A stretch of 13,110 nt of DNA from Microcoleus asticus IPMA8. Lineage in GTDB: Bacteria > Cyanobacteriota > Cyanobacteriia > Cyanobacteriales > Microcoleaceae. A model generated the notes under the pieces. That model ran no database searches and was not told the origin of the DNA. It saw only the letters and a program-made list of their open reading frames with translations. Location: positions 1-13,110 of the forward strand of contig NZ_SRRZ01000170.1 of the NCBI RefSeq assembly GCF_013179805.1, written 5' to 3'. Shown piece after piece: positions 1 through 6,423 of the stretch. The first letter of the stretch is position 1. Every line of letters begins with the position of its first letter. Made by a program: the position numbers and the translations under genes.

Positions 1-19
1 ACGATTTCTCTCGGGACAT
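1..19 (-). CDS. start of a divergent gene, cut by the left edge
   Basis: A minus-strand ATG at 19-17 opens a frame reading Met-Ser-Arg-Glu-Lys-Ser before the window ends. It is supported by a strong Shine-Dalgarno AGGAG on the minus strand (29-25) with a 5-nt spacer, and by a minus-strand TATAAT (53-48) placed to start transcription near 41. Only six codons are visible, so the product cannot be named. Its position back to back with the QueC-like cassette makes it a possible further component or co-regulated neighbour. It could also be an unrelated gene. Confidence 0.45.
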
Positions 20-47
20 CTCAACTCCTACTTAGGTTTACATCCTC

Positions 48-53
48 ATTATA
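48..53 (-). promoter_or_regulatory. minus-strand -10 element of the divergent promoter
   Basis: On the minus strand the bases read TGTATAATG, an extended -10 (TG-N-TATAAT). No good -35 lies at 16-18 bp; the place where one would sit falls within the inverted repeat at 62-77. It is suitably placed for the gene starting at 19. This is seen in sequence; promoter activity is inferred. Confidence 0.45.
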
Positions 54-61
54 CATTATTT

Positions 62-77
62 ATGATTTACAAATCAT
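62..77. promoter_or_regulatory. inverted repeat, candidate operator between divergent promoters
   Basis: ATGATTT (62-68) and AAATCAT (71-77) are perfect reverse complements around a 2-bp centre. The palindrome covers the plus-strand -35 and the expected minus-strand -35 area. That is a natural place for a dimeric HTH repressor to control both directions. The XRE-type HTH protein encoded at 1805-2998 is the obvious candidate ligand, but binding is inference. Confidence 0.5.
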
Positions 78-93
78 TTGCGATCGCTATAAT
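66..93 (+). promoter_or_regulatory. sigma70-type promoter of the QueC-like cassette
   Basis: TTTACA (66-71; one mismatch to TTGACA) and a perfect TATAAT (88-93) are separated by 16 bp. The predicted start of transcription is near 100, just ahead of the first gene. A HIP1 octamer (80-87) fills part of the spacer. The -35 overlaps the inverted repeat at 62-77. Confidence 0.6.
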
Positions 94-123
94 AGTATTT
101 CGGAAGCAATTTTGGGGCAATAC

Positions 124-354
124 ATGACCACAGTGCTGGAATCAGGATTTCATGGTCGTATACCACTAACCGATGAACATCTTGCAGGGATGAATGATCG
201 AACTCTTAAACAACTAATTCAAGAAATTCAGCCTGCGGTTGTTTCTGCGATCGGTAATTGGGCAAATAAGGCAAATATCGATGGAAGTGTAACCAAATTA
301 CGACTACCACGCCGTCAAGTAAATCCAGTAGATATGGATGAAGACCTATGCTAA
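124..354 (+). CDS. small protein of unknown function, first gene of the cassette
   Basis: I do not recognise this 76-residue protein. It has no signal peptide or membrane segment. The middle (roughly residues 20-50) is probably helical, and the end is acidic and finishes in Cys (MDEDLC). I chose ATG 124 because GGGG lies 6 nt upstream and transcription probably begins near 100. A TTG at 112 would add four residues and give an N-terminus of Met-Gly. The stop codon overlaps the start of the QueC-like gene by 7 bp, so the two are probably translationally coupled and made together. In related systems QueC-like enzymes modify a partner protein, so this could be a substrate or accessory subunit. 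That role is only inferred from position. Confidence 0.7.
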   Translation: MTTVLESGFHGRIPLTDEHLAGMNDRTLKQLIQEIQPAVVSAIGNWANKANIDGSVTKLRLPRRQVNPVDMDEDLC

Positions 355-1760
355 CAATGAAGAAGGAATTTCATGCTCACGATAGTGATTACACACTAGA
401 TTTTGGCTCTGGGGTAAATAATAATGGGTGTATTCAGTTTACAGATCATGCTACTAAAAAGGAGAGTTCTATTGGAATTACGATAGACGATGAAGAATTC
501 AACTACCGAGTCAAGCAAGAGTTTCCATCTGTAGTTGCTGATCTAATCGATCTGGCTGTTGCAATCCATTTCGCAGATCGTCTTGCATTTCAAAATCTAC
601 GCCAAGATCAAAGTCGCATTTATGTAAAACTAGCAGTCCGTCATCCTGAAATAATGAATACTGAATTATTTCGATCTCAGCTAGAAATTTTGCTTGAATG
701 GGCTACTGGAAGTCTATGGTTGTTTGACTTCCAAAAGAGATCAGATTCAGAACGTTTCGTTGTTCGGCAACCATCTTTACCAGTAGCATCTCAGGATTGT
801 GAAGTTGCCATGTGGAGTGGTGGTCTTGATGCCTTTGCTGGTCTCTATCAACGTTTGCGATCGCATCCAGAAAAGTCATTTTTACTTTTTGGCACTGGAG
901 GTAATGTTAACGTTCACAAGCTACAGGAAGATACAGAAAAACAAATTAGATATATTTTTCCCAATCGTTGTACTTTATACCGATTTCCAATTCGCTTCTT
1001 TGATAGCAATGCAGTTAGAAAAAACAAAATTACCCGCGCAAGAGGTGTTGTATTTGCGATGCTGGGTGCTGCCTGTGCATCTTTAATGGGGCGACAAGAG
1101 CTTTGCTTTTATGAAAACGGAACTGCTGCAATTAATCTTCCATATCGCGAATCTGCGTTGGGATTAGATCACACCAGATCGGTTCATCCATTGACTTTGC
1201 TGAAAGTGAGCGATCTCATTTCAGAGCTTCTAGGAGAGGGATTTCGGGTCGGGAATCCATTCCTATTCTCAACTAAATCTGAAATGTGTCAGATATTAGC
1301 AGAAGACGTGACAGGTAGACTATCTTCGCAAACAAAGTCATGCGACAGCCCCCACAGACATAATATCAGTCAGTGTGGATATTGCTCCTCTTGCCTTTTA
1401 CGACGACAAGCTCTTAGTGCTGCTAAAATAGAGGATAAGACTCGATATCTAATATTACATGGAAATTATTCACCAGCGAAAGATCCAAGTGAGAGTTTAC
1501 GACATATGCTCGCACAAGTTGAGACGCTACGATGCTTACTCAATCGACCTAATTCACATAAGGTTCAGTGGGAAGCGTTAACTCGTAAATTTCCAATCCT
1601 TGATGATATTGTCGATCGATGTTCAGTCGTAGAAAAGTTGACCACTCTTGATATGCAGAGCAAGTTAATTAGACTTTATCAAAACTATGTCGCTGAGTGG
1701 GATGATGTAAAGTCTCAACTATCAGTCAACCTCATTAAGAATAGGGACAGTGAGTCGTAA
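348..1760 (+). CDS. QueC/QatC-like PP-loop ATPase, probable defence enzyme
   Basis: This 470-residue protein resembles QatC-type QueC homologues rather than housekeeping 7-cyano-7-deazaguanine synthase (QueC, about 220-240 aa). Residues 1-150 form an extra N-terminal domain with the pattern DLIDLAVAIHFADRL. The ATP-binding PP-loop SGGLDA is at 157-162. A zinc site is likely from C332, C343, C346 and C349 (the CGYCSSCLLRR segment), matching the four-Cys layout of QueC. QueC converts carboxy-deazaguanine to preQ0 using ATP and ammonia. Defence homologues such as QatC (Qat system) and Cap9 (type IV CBASS) are repurposed, and Cap9 attaches a deazaguanine to a protein N-terminus. The start at 348 overlaps the previous stop. 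A second ATG at 357, just after that stop, is an alternative. No other queuosine gene lies nearby, which argues against a tRNA-modification role. The substrate is unknown. Confidence 0.85.
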   Translation: MLTMKKEFHAHDSDYTLDFGSGVNNNGCIQFTDHATKKESSIGITIDDEEFNYRVKQEFPSVVADLIDLAVAIHFADRLAFQNLRQDQSRIYVKLAVRHPEIMNTELFRSQLEILLEWATGSLWLFDFQKRSDSERFVVRQPSLPVASQDCEVAMWSGGLDAFAGLYQRLRSHPEKSFLLFGTGGNVNVHKLQEDTEKQIRYIFPNRCTLYRFPIRFFDSNAVRKNKITRARGVVFAMLGAACASLMGRQELCFYENGTAAINLPYRESALGLDHTRSVHPLTLLKVSDLISELLGEGFRVGNPFLFSTKSEMCQILAEDVTGRLSSQTKSCDSPHRHNISQCGYCSSCLLRRQALSAAKIEDKTRYLILHGNYSPAKDPSESLRHMLAQVETLRCLLNRPNSHKVQWEALTRKFPILDDIVDRCSVVEKLTTLDMQSKLIRLYQNYVAEWDDVKSQLSVNLIKNRDSES

Positions 1761-1804
1761 TATCGAAACTAGTTGATCGCTTAATAAGATTAAGGAAAAC
1801 TGTA

Positions 1805-2998
1805 ATGGCTACTAATATATTAGACAACATCGATCTAGGGAGATTGGGGGCACTCCTTCAACAAGCCCGCAAAAGCTGTGACATAACTCAAGCTCAAGCA
1901 GCCCAGATTATTGATACTGCAAGAACAACTATTGTTGCAATTGAGAAAGGAGAACGCCGGATCAAAGCAACCGAACTGATTAAACTCGCCCGTGCTTATG
2001 GAAAAGCCATCGGCGATTTCGTTCAGCCTCGTGCTGTTACAGAACCTTTTGAGGTTCAATATCGCTCGGCATTTGGGCAGAATGAAGCTGAAGCAGCACG
2101 GATTAAACCCACTATTTTGCGCTTAGAGGAACTGTGCCAAAACTATCTAGATCTCGAAGCGATGATGGATGCACCCTTACCTCGAAATTATCCACAAGAG
2201 TACAAGATCGATAATATGCCACTTGAGGCGGCAGCGGAAAGTATTGCCATCTCAGAACGTCAACGGCTTGGGCTTGGTGATGCACCTATTCCATGTCTGC
2301 GAGATATTTTAGAACAGAGTGTCGGATTACGAATTTTTTATATAGAGATGCCACCTAAATACTCAGGCATCTATAGCTACAACGAACAAATGGGTGGCTG
2401 CATCGCCATCAATGCTGGACATCCTGAAGAGAGAAAACGCTGGTCATTAGCACATGATTACCTGCATTTTCTCGCTCATCGACGGAAGCCCATAGTTGAT
2501 TTTGACGATCAGTATAAAAGGAAACCAGAGAGCGAGAGACTAGCAGACACTTTCCCTAATTATTTCCTAATGCCGACAAGTGATTTACTCAAGCGATTTA
2601 ACGATATGCACCGATCTCATGGCAAGTTTACTGCAACAAATTTATTCACTTTAGCTCACCATTATGGAGTGTCTATTCAAGCTCTCATCTATCGATTAGA
2701 AGCAATTAAATTGTTACCATCTGGAACTTGGGAGCGTCTGCGCGATCGAGGATTAAAAGTCCGAACAGTTCAACAGGAAATGGGCTTAGAACCTATCACG
2801 GAGCGCATCGATATGGCTCCTATTCACTATCAGCATTTAGCGATAGAAGCACTAGATCGAGGGTTAATTACGGAAGGACACTTTGCTGATTTTCTTGGTG
2901 TCGATCGCCTGGAGGCTCGACGGATTGCAGAATCATTAAGCGCACATTCAAGCGGAATAATCGAAGAAGTTGCTGATTTAGACCTTTGTCAGGCGTAG
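1805..2998 (+). CDS. XRE HTH regulator fused to ImmA/IrrE-type metallopeptidase
   Basis: This 397-residue protein begins with an XRE/Cro-type HTH (about 11-66: TQAQAAQIIDTARTTIVAIE, then KGERRI). An ImmA/IrrE (COG2856, DUF955) peptidase domain follows (about 145-300). The zinc motif is H217-D-Y-L-H221 with a candidate third ligand E244 in ESERLADTF, followed by the usual FLMP. The usual HExxH glutamate is Asp here, so the proteolytic activity could be weakened, altered or lost. A C-terminal stretch of about 80 residues (from about 318) has a further helix-turn-helix-like segment (ITEGHFADFLGVDRLEARRI). ImmA/IrrE proteins typically cleave a repressor or relieve repression on a stress signal, and HTH fusions act as sensor-regulators or antitoxins. 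AAGGA (1792-1796) precedes the ATG by 8 nt. It sits 44 bp after the QueC-like gene and 19 bp before the PIN gene, so it probably regulates the cassette and/or controls the PIN nuclease. Confidence 0.88.
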   Translation: MATNILDNIDLGRLGALLQQARKSCDITQAQAAQIIDTARTTIVAIEKGERRIKATELIKLARAYGKAIGDFVQPRAVTEPFEVQYRSAFGQNEAEAARIKPTILRLEELCQNYLDLEAMMDAPLPRNYPQEYKIDNMPLEAAAESIAISERQRLGLGDAPIPCLRDILEQSVGLRIFYIEMPPKYSGIYSYNEQMGGCIAINAGHPEERKRWSLAHDYLHFLAHRRKPIVDFDDQYKRKPESERLADTFPNYFLMPTSDLLKRFNDMHRSHGKFTATNLFTLAHHYGVSIQALIYRLEAIKLLPSGTWERLRDRGLKVRTVQQEMGLEPITERIDMAPIHYQHLAIEALDRGLITEGHFADFLGVDRLEARRIAESLSAHSSGIIEEVADLDLCQA

Positions 2999-3017
2999 GA
3001 TAATTGGGTAATCAACG

Positions 3018-3569
3018 ATGAATATTAAACAATCCCATATTGTCCTAGATGCCTGCTGTATTCTAAATTTCTATGCTTCCGGAAAATCTCTAGAAATATT
3101 GCAAGCTATTCCCGCTCAAATTGTAGTTACTGAAGTTGTTAGATCGCAAGAATTAAATACGCTTCAGCGGATTGAGAATGAGGAGACTGAAGGTGCAATT
3201 TATTTTGACCAGGCGGTTCAAGAAGGTTTAATATCGATCGTAGATTTTGAATCGGAAGCAGAGGCAGAAACTTTCATCAACTATACTGCTCAAATGAGGG
3301 ATGAAGGAGAATCTGCAACATTTGCGATCGCCTTTCACCGCGAATGGGCAGTTGCAACTGATGATAAGAGAGCGATCGCCTTTCTAAGAAAAGAGGCTCC
3401 TCACATCCAAATTGTATCAACACTGGAAGTAATTGAACATTGGTCGGAAAAATCAAATATTGACTCAGTAACATTAAAAGCCACATTGAGTGCAATTCGA
3501 GTTAAAGCGAGATATCAACCTCCTCGAAATCATCCTTTGCTGATTTGGTGGGAAACTGCAATGAAATAA
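3018..3569 (+). CDS. PIN-domain nuclease, probable toxin/effector
   Basis: This 183-residue protein has the layout of a PIN-domain metal-dependent RNase: D11 after the first strand (HIVLDACCILNF), E39 (VVTEVV), D95 and E98 in DEGESATFAIA, and D115/D116 in VATDDKRA. All expected acidic positions are present, so the active site looks intact. PIN proteins are the toxins of many type II toxin-antitoxin pairs and cut tRNA, rRNA or mRNA. Length is slightly above the 130-150 aa of VapC, with a C-terminal extension of about 45 residues. The ATG at 3018 has a weak GGG Shine-Dalgarno (3006-3008). It lies 19 bp after the HTH-ImmA gene, which is the likely antitoxin or control partner. HIP1 octamers occur within the gene, suggesting long residence in cyanobacteria. 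The RNA target cannot be told from sequence. Confidence 0.85.
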   Translation: MNIKQSHIVLDACCILNFYASGKSLEILQAIPAQIVVTEVVRSQELNTLQRIENEETEGAIYFDQAVQEGLISIVDFESEAEAETFINYTAQMRDEGESATFAIAFHREWAVATDDKRAIAFLRKEAPHIQIVSTLEVIEHWSEKSNIDSVTLKATLSAIRVKARYQPPRNHPLLIWWETAMK

Positions 3570-3643
3570 ATAAGGGTTCCCATTATGTGCAGCTTCATAA
3601 ATAATTAGTATTACTTATCAATTTTGTAACCCAACCTACAATA

Positions 3644-5788
3644 TTAAAACGGAAAATAATTAATCCGAAAGTAGATGCCTTTTTCCTGCAAAGTTCGATC
3701 GCCCGATCGAGCATTTATCAAAGGAATACCGTAGTCTAAACGCACATTCAATTGATCGCCCATCTGCCAAACCAGCCCCAAACCCGCACCCAGCAGTTTG
3801 TCCGAGTCGGGATTCGCCTTTTCCTCCGAATGGTTCCACCCTAACCCAAAGTCGATAAACGGAGCGACTTGCAACAATCCTTGGACTTCTGGGACACGCC
3901 AAACCGGAATTCGCACTTCAGCAGACGCGATCGCACCGCTATCAGTTAACAGCAAATCTTGGCGGTATCCGCGCACGCTTTGAACGCCCCCGATCCCGAT
4001 TTGTTCGAGGGAAAGCAGGGGGCGATCGGCTAATTGAATGTCTGAACGCACTATCAGCAAGGTTTCTGGTGCTAGCAGCCGCACGTACTGCGCTTGTCCG
4101 CGCCACGCCAGAAAGCGGCTGTCGGGCCCGCTATCGTTCGCAGTAGCGCCCAAAAAATCGGTACCGAGGGAAAACTGCGATCGCGCCGCGAACACTTGGC
4201 TGGAACTCCGCTGCACGTATTCTTGAAAAAAGCGCACAGCCGAAACCCGCGTTTCGCCGCGCTCATTTGCTCCCGCCGAAAGCGCAAATCGTTCCCCAGA
4301 AAGGAATGTATCGCTTTCTTGCCGCGAAAAACTCAGTCCCAAAGCCAAAGTGCGATCGGGCTTTTCGACAATCGGCTGGCGGTAAGTTAACTCGTAAGTT
4401 CGCGATTTCCCCTCGATTTGTGCAGCATCGAAGGGTTCCTCAATGATGTTGGTGCTAGCAACACCCGCAGCGAACCCAATCGTGCCGTTGCGCGCGTTGA
4501 CGGGGACTGTGTAGCTGCCGTTGAATTCGTTGCTGCCGTCGGTGTTAGCATAAGATACCTCTAATCCGTCGCCCAAACCGAGCAAATTAGCTTGATTGAT
4601 GCGAACACCGCGCCGAAAACTGCCGACGCTGGGCGATCGGTTGTTGTCTGCGAACACTTCGCCGTTAAAGCTGTCTGCTTCTTTTACCCGCACTTCTAAG
4701 CGGCTGTTTTCCGGGCGGCTTCCGGCTTGGAGTTCAGCGGAAATATTAGCAATTAAGGGGTCGAGTTGCAGCAGTTGCAAGGCTTCCAGCAACCGAGATC
4801 TGTTGAGGGGCCGTCTGGTAGCGCGCTCAAGGCGCGATCGCACGTAATTTGAATTTAAGCGCCTGTTTCCAGTAATCACAATTTCATCTAATCCGCCTTC
4901 TACAATCCGAATTGTCACCACACCTCCCGATCTGGGAAAGGTTTGGTTGGCGGGAATTACAGCGCCGGAATTGATATATCCTGCGGCTACATATTTTTGA
5001 GTGACGGCTGCTTCGGCTGCGATCAGTTCGGCAAAGGTGATTTCGCGCCCCGCAAACTCTTTAATAACTTCTGCGAGTTCGCGATCGCTAAAAGCCGTGT
5101 TGCCCTCAAATTCAAAGCGATCGACCTGAATTGTACCCGGAATCTCCGGCCTAGCATCGCCGGGAACTGGTGTTGGCGGCGTTGGTTGGAGGGGAGACGG
5201 CGCAGGCGGTTGCGGCGGCTCAGGAGGTGGTAATTCGGGTTCTCGGGGCAGAATTGGGTTCGGCAGTTGGCTTAGTTGCGAGTCGCGATCGATACCCAAA
5301 TCGGTTTTTTTTATGCCCATATTTTCTTCTAGCTTGTGATCTCGGTTTAAAATCTCGGTTTCTTGAGTTTTTGTGCTGAATGTGCGATCGGCCTGAGAAG
5401 TTGCACCATTGTCAATAAGCCTTTTACGGGCGGGCAGGATGCCTACCCCACAAGAAAACTCACTCTTCGCTTCACAGGCATCTTGCCCGTTCTTGAGAAT
5501 GGTGTAAGATGTCACATCGACTGAATTTGCCGCAGACGGCGGTAAGTCGGGAGTTTCCGCCGCCACCGAGTGTTCTGACTCAGCGGGTAACTGCGTCTTC
5601 TCGTCAGCGGTGGCTAAGTCTTCGCGACTGTCAAGATTAGTGTCGCCTCCGCTGCTGACTGCTGCCAAATCCTCAACATTTGAGGTCAAAATTTCAACTG
5701 TGCCAGCGGATGTTTTCGCTGGTTTTCCCAGCCAAACTAACCCAAAAATTCCAGCGAGTAAAAATAGTTTTTGTGAGCGACAAGCCAT
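3644..5788 (-). CDS. ShlB/FhaC/HecB-family TpsB outer-membrane transporter
   Basis: This 714-residue Omp85-superfamily protein exports a large TpsA partner across the outer membrane (two-partner secretion). A signal peptide is visible (residues 1-28, KLFLLAGIFGLVWLG, cleavage near TSA-GT). A low-complexity region of about 180 residues follows, ending in a proline-rich linker (176-210), typical of cyanobacterial TpsB. POTRA 1 (about 219-297, starting VDRFEFEGNTAF) and POTRA 2 (about 298-370) precede the beta-barrel (about 375-714). The barrel has the lid-loop motif VRGY at 605-608 and a terminal aromatic beta-signal (INYFPF). It is longer than the usual 550-600 aa, partly because residues 93-130 are encoded by an inserted palindromic repeat. 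No TpsA gene is next to it. It faces the PIN gene tail to tail across 74 bp. Confidence 0.93.
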   Translation of the reverse strand: MACRSQKLFLLAGIFGLVWLGKPAKTSAGTVEILTSNVEDLAAVSSGGDTNLDSREDLATADEKTQLPAESEHSVAAETPDLPPSAANSVDVTSYTILKNGQDACEAKSEFSCGVGILPARKRLIDNGATSQADRTFSTKTQETEILNRDHKLEENMGIKKTDLGIDRDSQLSQLPNPILPREPELPPPEPPQPPAPSPLQPTPPTPVPGDARPEIPGTIQVDRFEFEGNTAFSDRELAEVIKEFAGREITFAELIAAEAAVTQKYVAAGYINSGAVIPANQTFPRSGGVVTIRIVEGGLDEIVITGNRRLNSNYVRSRLERATRRPLNRSRLLEALQLLQLDPLIANISAELQAGSRPENSRLEVRVKEADSFNGEVFADNNRSPSVGSFRRGVRINQANLLGLGDGLEVSYANTDGSNEFNGSYTVPVNARNGTIGFAAGVASTNIIEEPFDAAQIEGKSRTYELTYRQPIVEKPDRTLALGLSFSRQESDTFLSGERFALSAGANERGETRVSAVRFFQEYVQRSSSQVFAARSQFSLGTDFLGATANDSGPDSRFLAWRGQAQYVRLLAPETLLIVRSDIQLADRPLLSLEQIGIGGVQSVRGYRQDLLLTDSGAIASAEVRIPVWRVPEVQGLLQVAPFIDFGLGWNHSEEKANPDSDKLLGAGLGLVWQMGDQLNVRLDYGIPLINARSGDRTLQEKGIYFRINYFPF
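5400..5512. repeat. CGTGILPV-type palindromic repeat inside the tpsB gene
   Basis: This is a diverged copy of the repeat at 6140-6252. The left end TTGCACCATTGTCAATAA (5401-5418) and right end GAGAATGGTGTAAGAT (5495-5510) are near-inverse of each other, with a diverged inner pair (GGGCAGGATGCC near 5432 and CAGGCATCTTGCCCG near 5475). It is in frame with the tpsB gene and is translated on the minus strand as ...TILKNGQDACEA, then FSCGVGILPARK, the same signature seen in the other copies. It lies in the non-essential linker between signal peptide and POTRA domains. Confidence 0.75.
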
Positions 5789-6099
5789 AGGATCTAATTA
5801 TTATCTCGCTTAAGTGGGGGAAAATATTTTCAGGAAGTGAGCACCCTCAAGTAAAAATCAATCTTAACAGCAAAAAAGGAAACAGCCCTCGCAGCCAACA
5901 GTTTCGCAGGCGCTAAAAACCAAAATGTCGATCAACCCTTGTTCCTTTCCCAACTCTTACGCATCAACCGGGTTTTTATCCGAAAAAATATCGTGTAAGT
6001 CGATCGTAAACGCTAAAAAAAACCAATTTTTTTTGTTGCAAAACCTGCCCTTTCATGCTAAGGCAGCAATCAGAATAGCCCTGCACGCCAGGGTAAACC

Positions 6100-6293
6100 A
6101 GAAACCGGGTTGTGTCCGAAAAGACGCGCTACAACTGAGATCTTGCACCATTCTCAATAATCTTTTTATGCACAGGCAAGATGCCTGTTCCACAAGAAAA
6201 TTTCTCTCTTGTGGAACAGGCATCTTGCCTGTTTTTAAGAATAGTGCAAGATGTGAGTTACAGCCCGCAGATCCACTAAAAAACCCGGTTTCT
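6100..6293. repeat. 12-bp inverted repeat flanking the hairpin element
   Basis: AGAAACCGGGTT (6100-6111) and AACCCGGTTTCT (6282-6293) are perfect reverse complements on either side of the 113-bp hairpin. A related AACCGGGTTTTT lies at 5966-5977. This word is likely another dispersed cyanobacterial repeat rather than the true end of the element. Confidence 0.5.
6140..6252. repeat. 113-bp nested inverted repeat (CGTGILPV family), intergenic copy
   Basis: The outer ends ATCTTGCAC (6140-6148) and GTGCAAGAT (6244-6252) are inverted, extending with mismatches toward the centre. Inside is a perfect 25-bp inverted repeat (6173-6197 with 6207-6231) around a 9-nt loop. Each 25-bp arm contains its own palindrome CAGGCA-AGA-TGCCTG, so both a long hairpin and a two-hairpin cruciform are possible. 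Diverged copies lie inside two genes of this window, indicating a dispersed REP/MITE-like element. It could also fold in RNA and stop or protect the por transcript. Confidence 0.85.
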
Positions 6294-6423
6294 TTGATTT
6301 TGGTGCATCATACCAAATCCGACTTTAATACCCCCTTTATTCTTGAGTCCGCGTCGGCAGACCTCCTGTGCCCTGACGCGGTTTCAACAGCCTAGTTTTA
6401 TATCAGGGGTTTCTAACTATGAA

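Larger units (their letters stand above)
5789..6423. other. 635-bp intergenic region between por and the tpsB gene, repeat-rich
   Basis: No convincing gene is present. It holds the long hairpin repeat (6140-6252), its flanking AGAAACCGGGTT/AACCCGGTTTCT pair, and A/T tracts near 6016-6037. A plus-strand open frame of 156 codons (5925-6395) runs straight through the repeat and carries its translation (CGTGILPV), so I treat it as non-coding. The tpsB promoter should lie at the left side (minus strand, upstream of 5788), but I see no clear -35/-10 pair or Shine-Dalgarno. Confidence 0.6.

Noticed and set aside
348..1760. Housekeeping QueC for queuosine or preQ0 synthesis
   Set aside because: Twice the usual length with an extra N-terminal domain, no queD/queE/queF/tgt neighbours, and toxin-antitoxin-like genes directly downstream.
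3570..3643. Bidirectional terminator between the convergent PIN and tpsB genes
   Set aside because: I looked for a GC-rich stem with flanking A/T runs and found none in these 74 bp.
4094..5379. Several plus-strand open frames opposite the tpsB gene
   Set aside because: They are antisense to a clear POTRA/beta-barrel coding sequence, are low in complexity and have no recognisable domain.
5925..6395. Plus-strand open frame of 156 codons in the por-tpsB spacer
   Set aside because: It reads through the hairpin repeat and other repeat words and shows no domain; its recognisable part is only the translated repeat.
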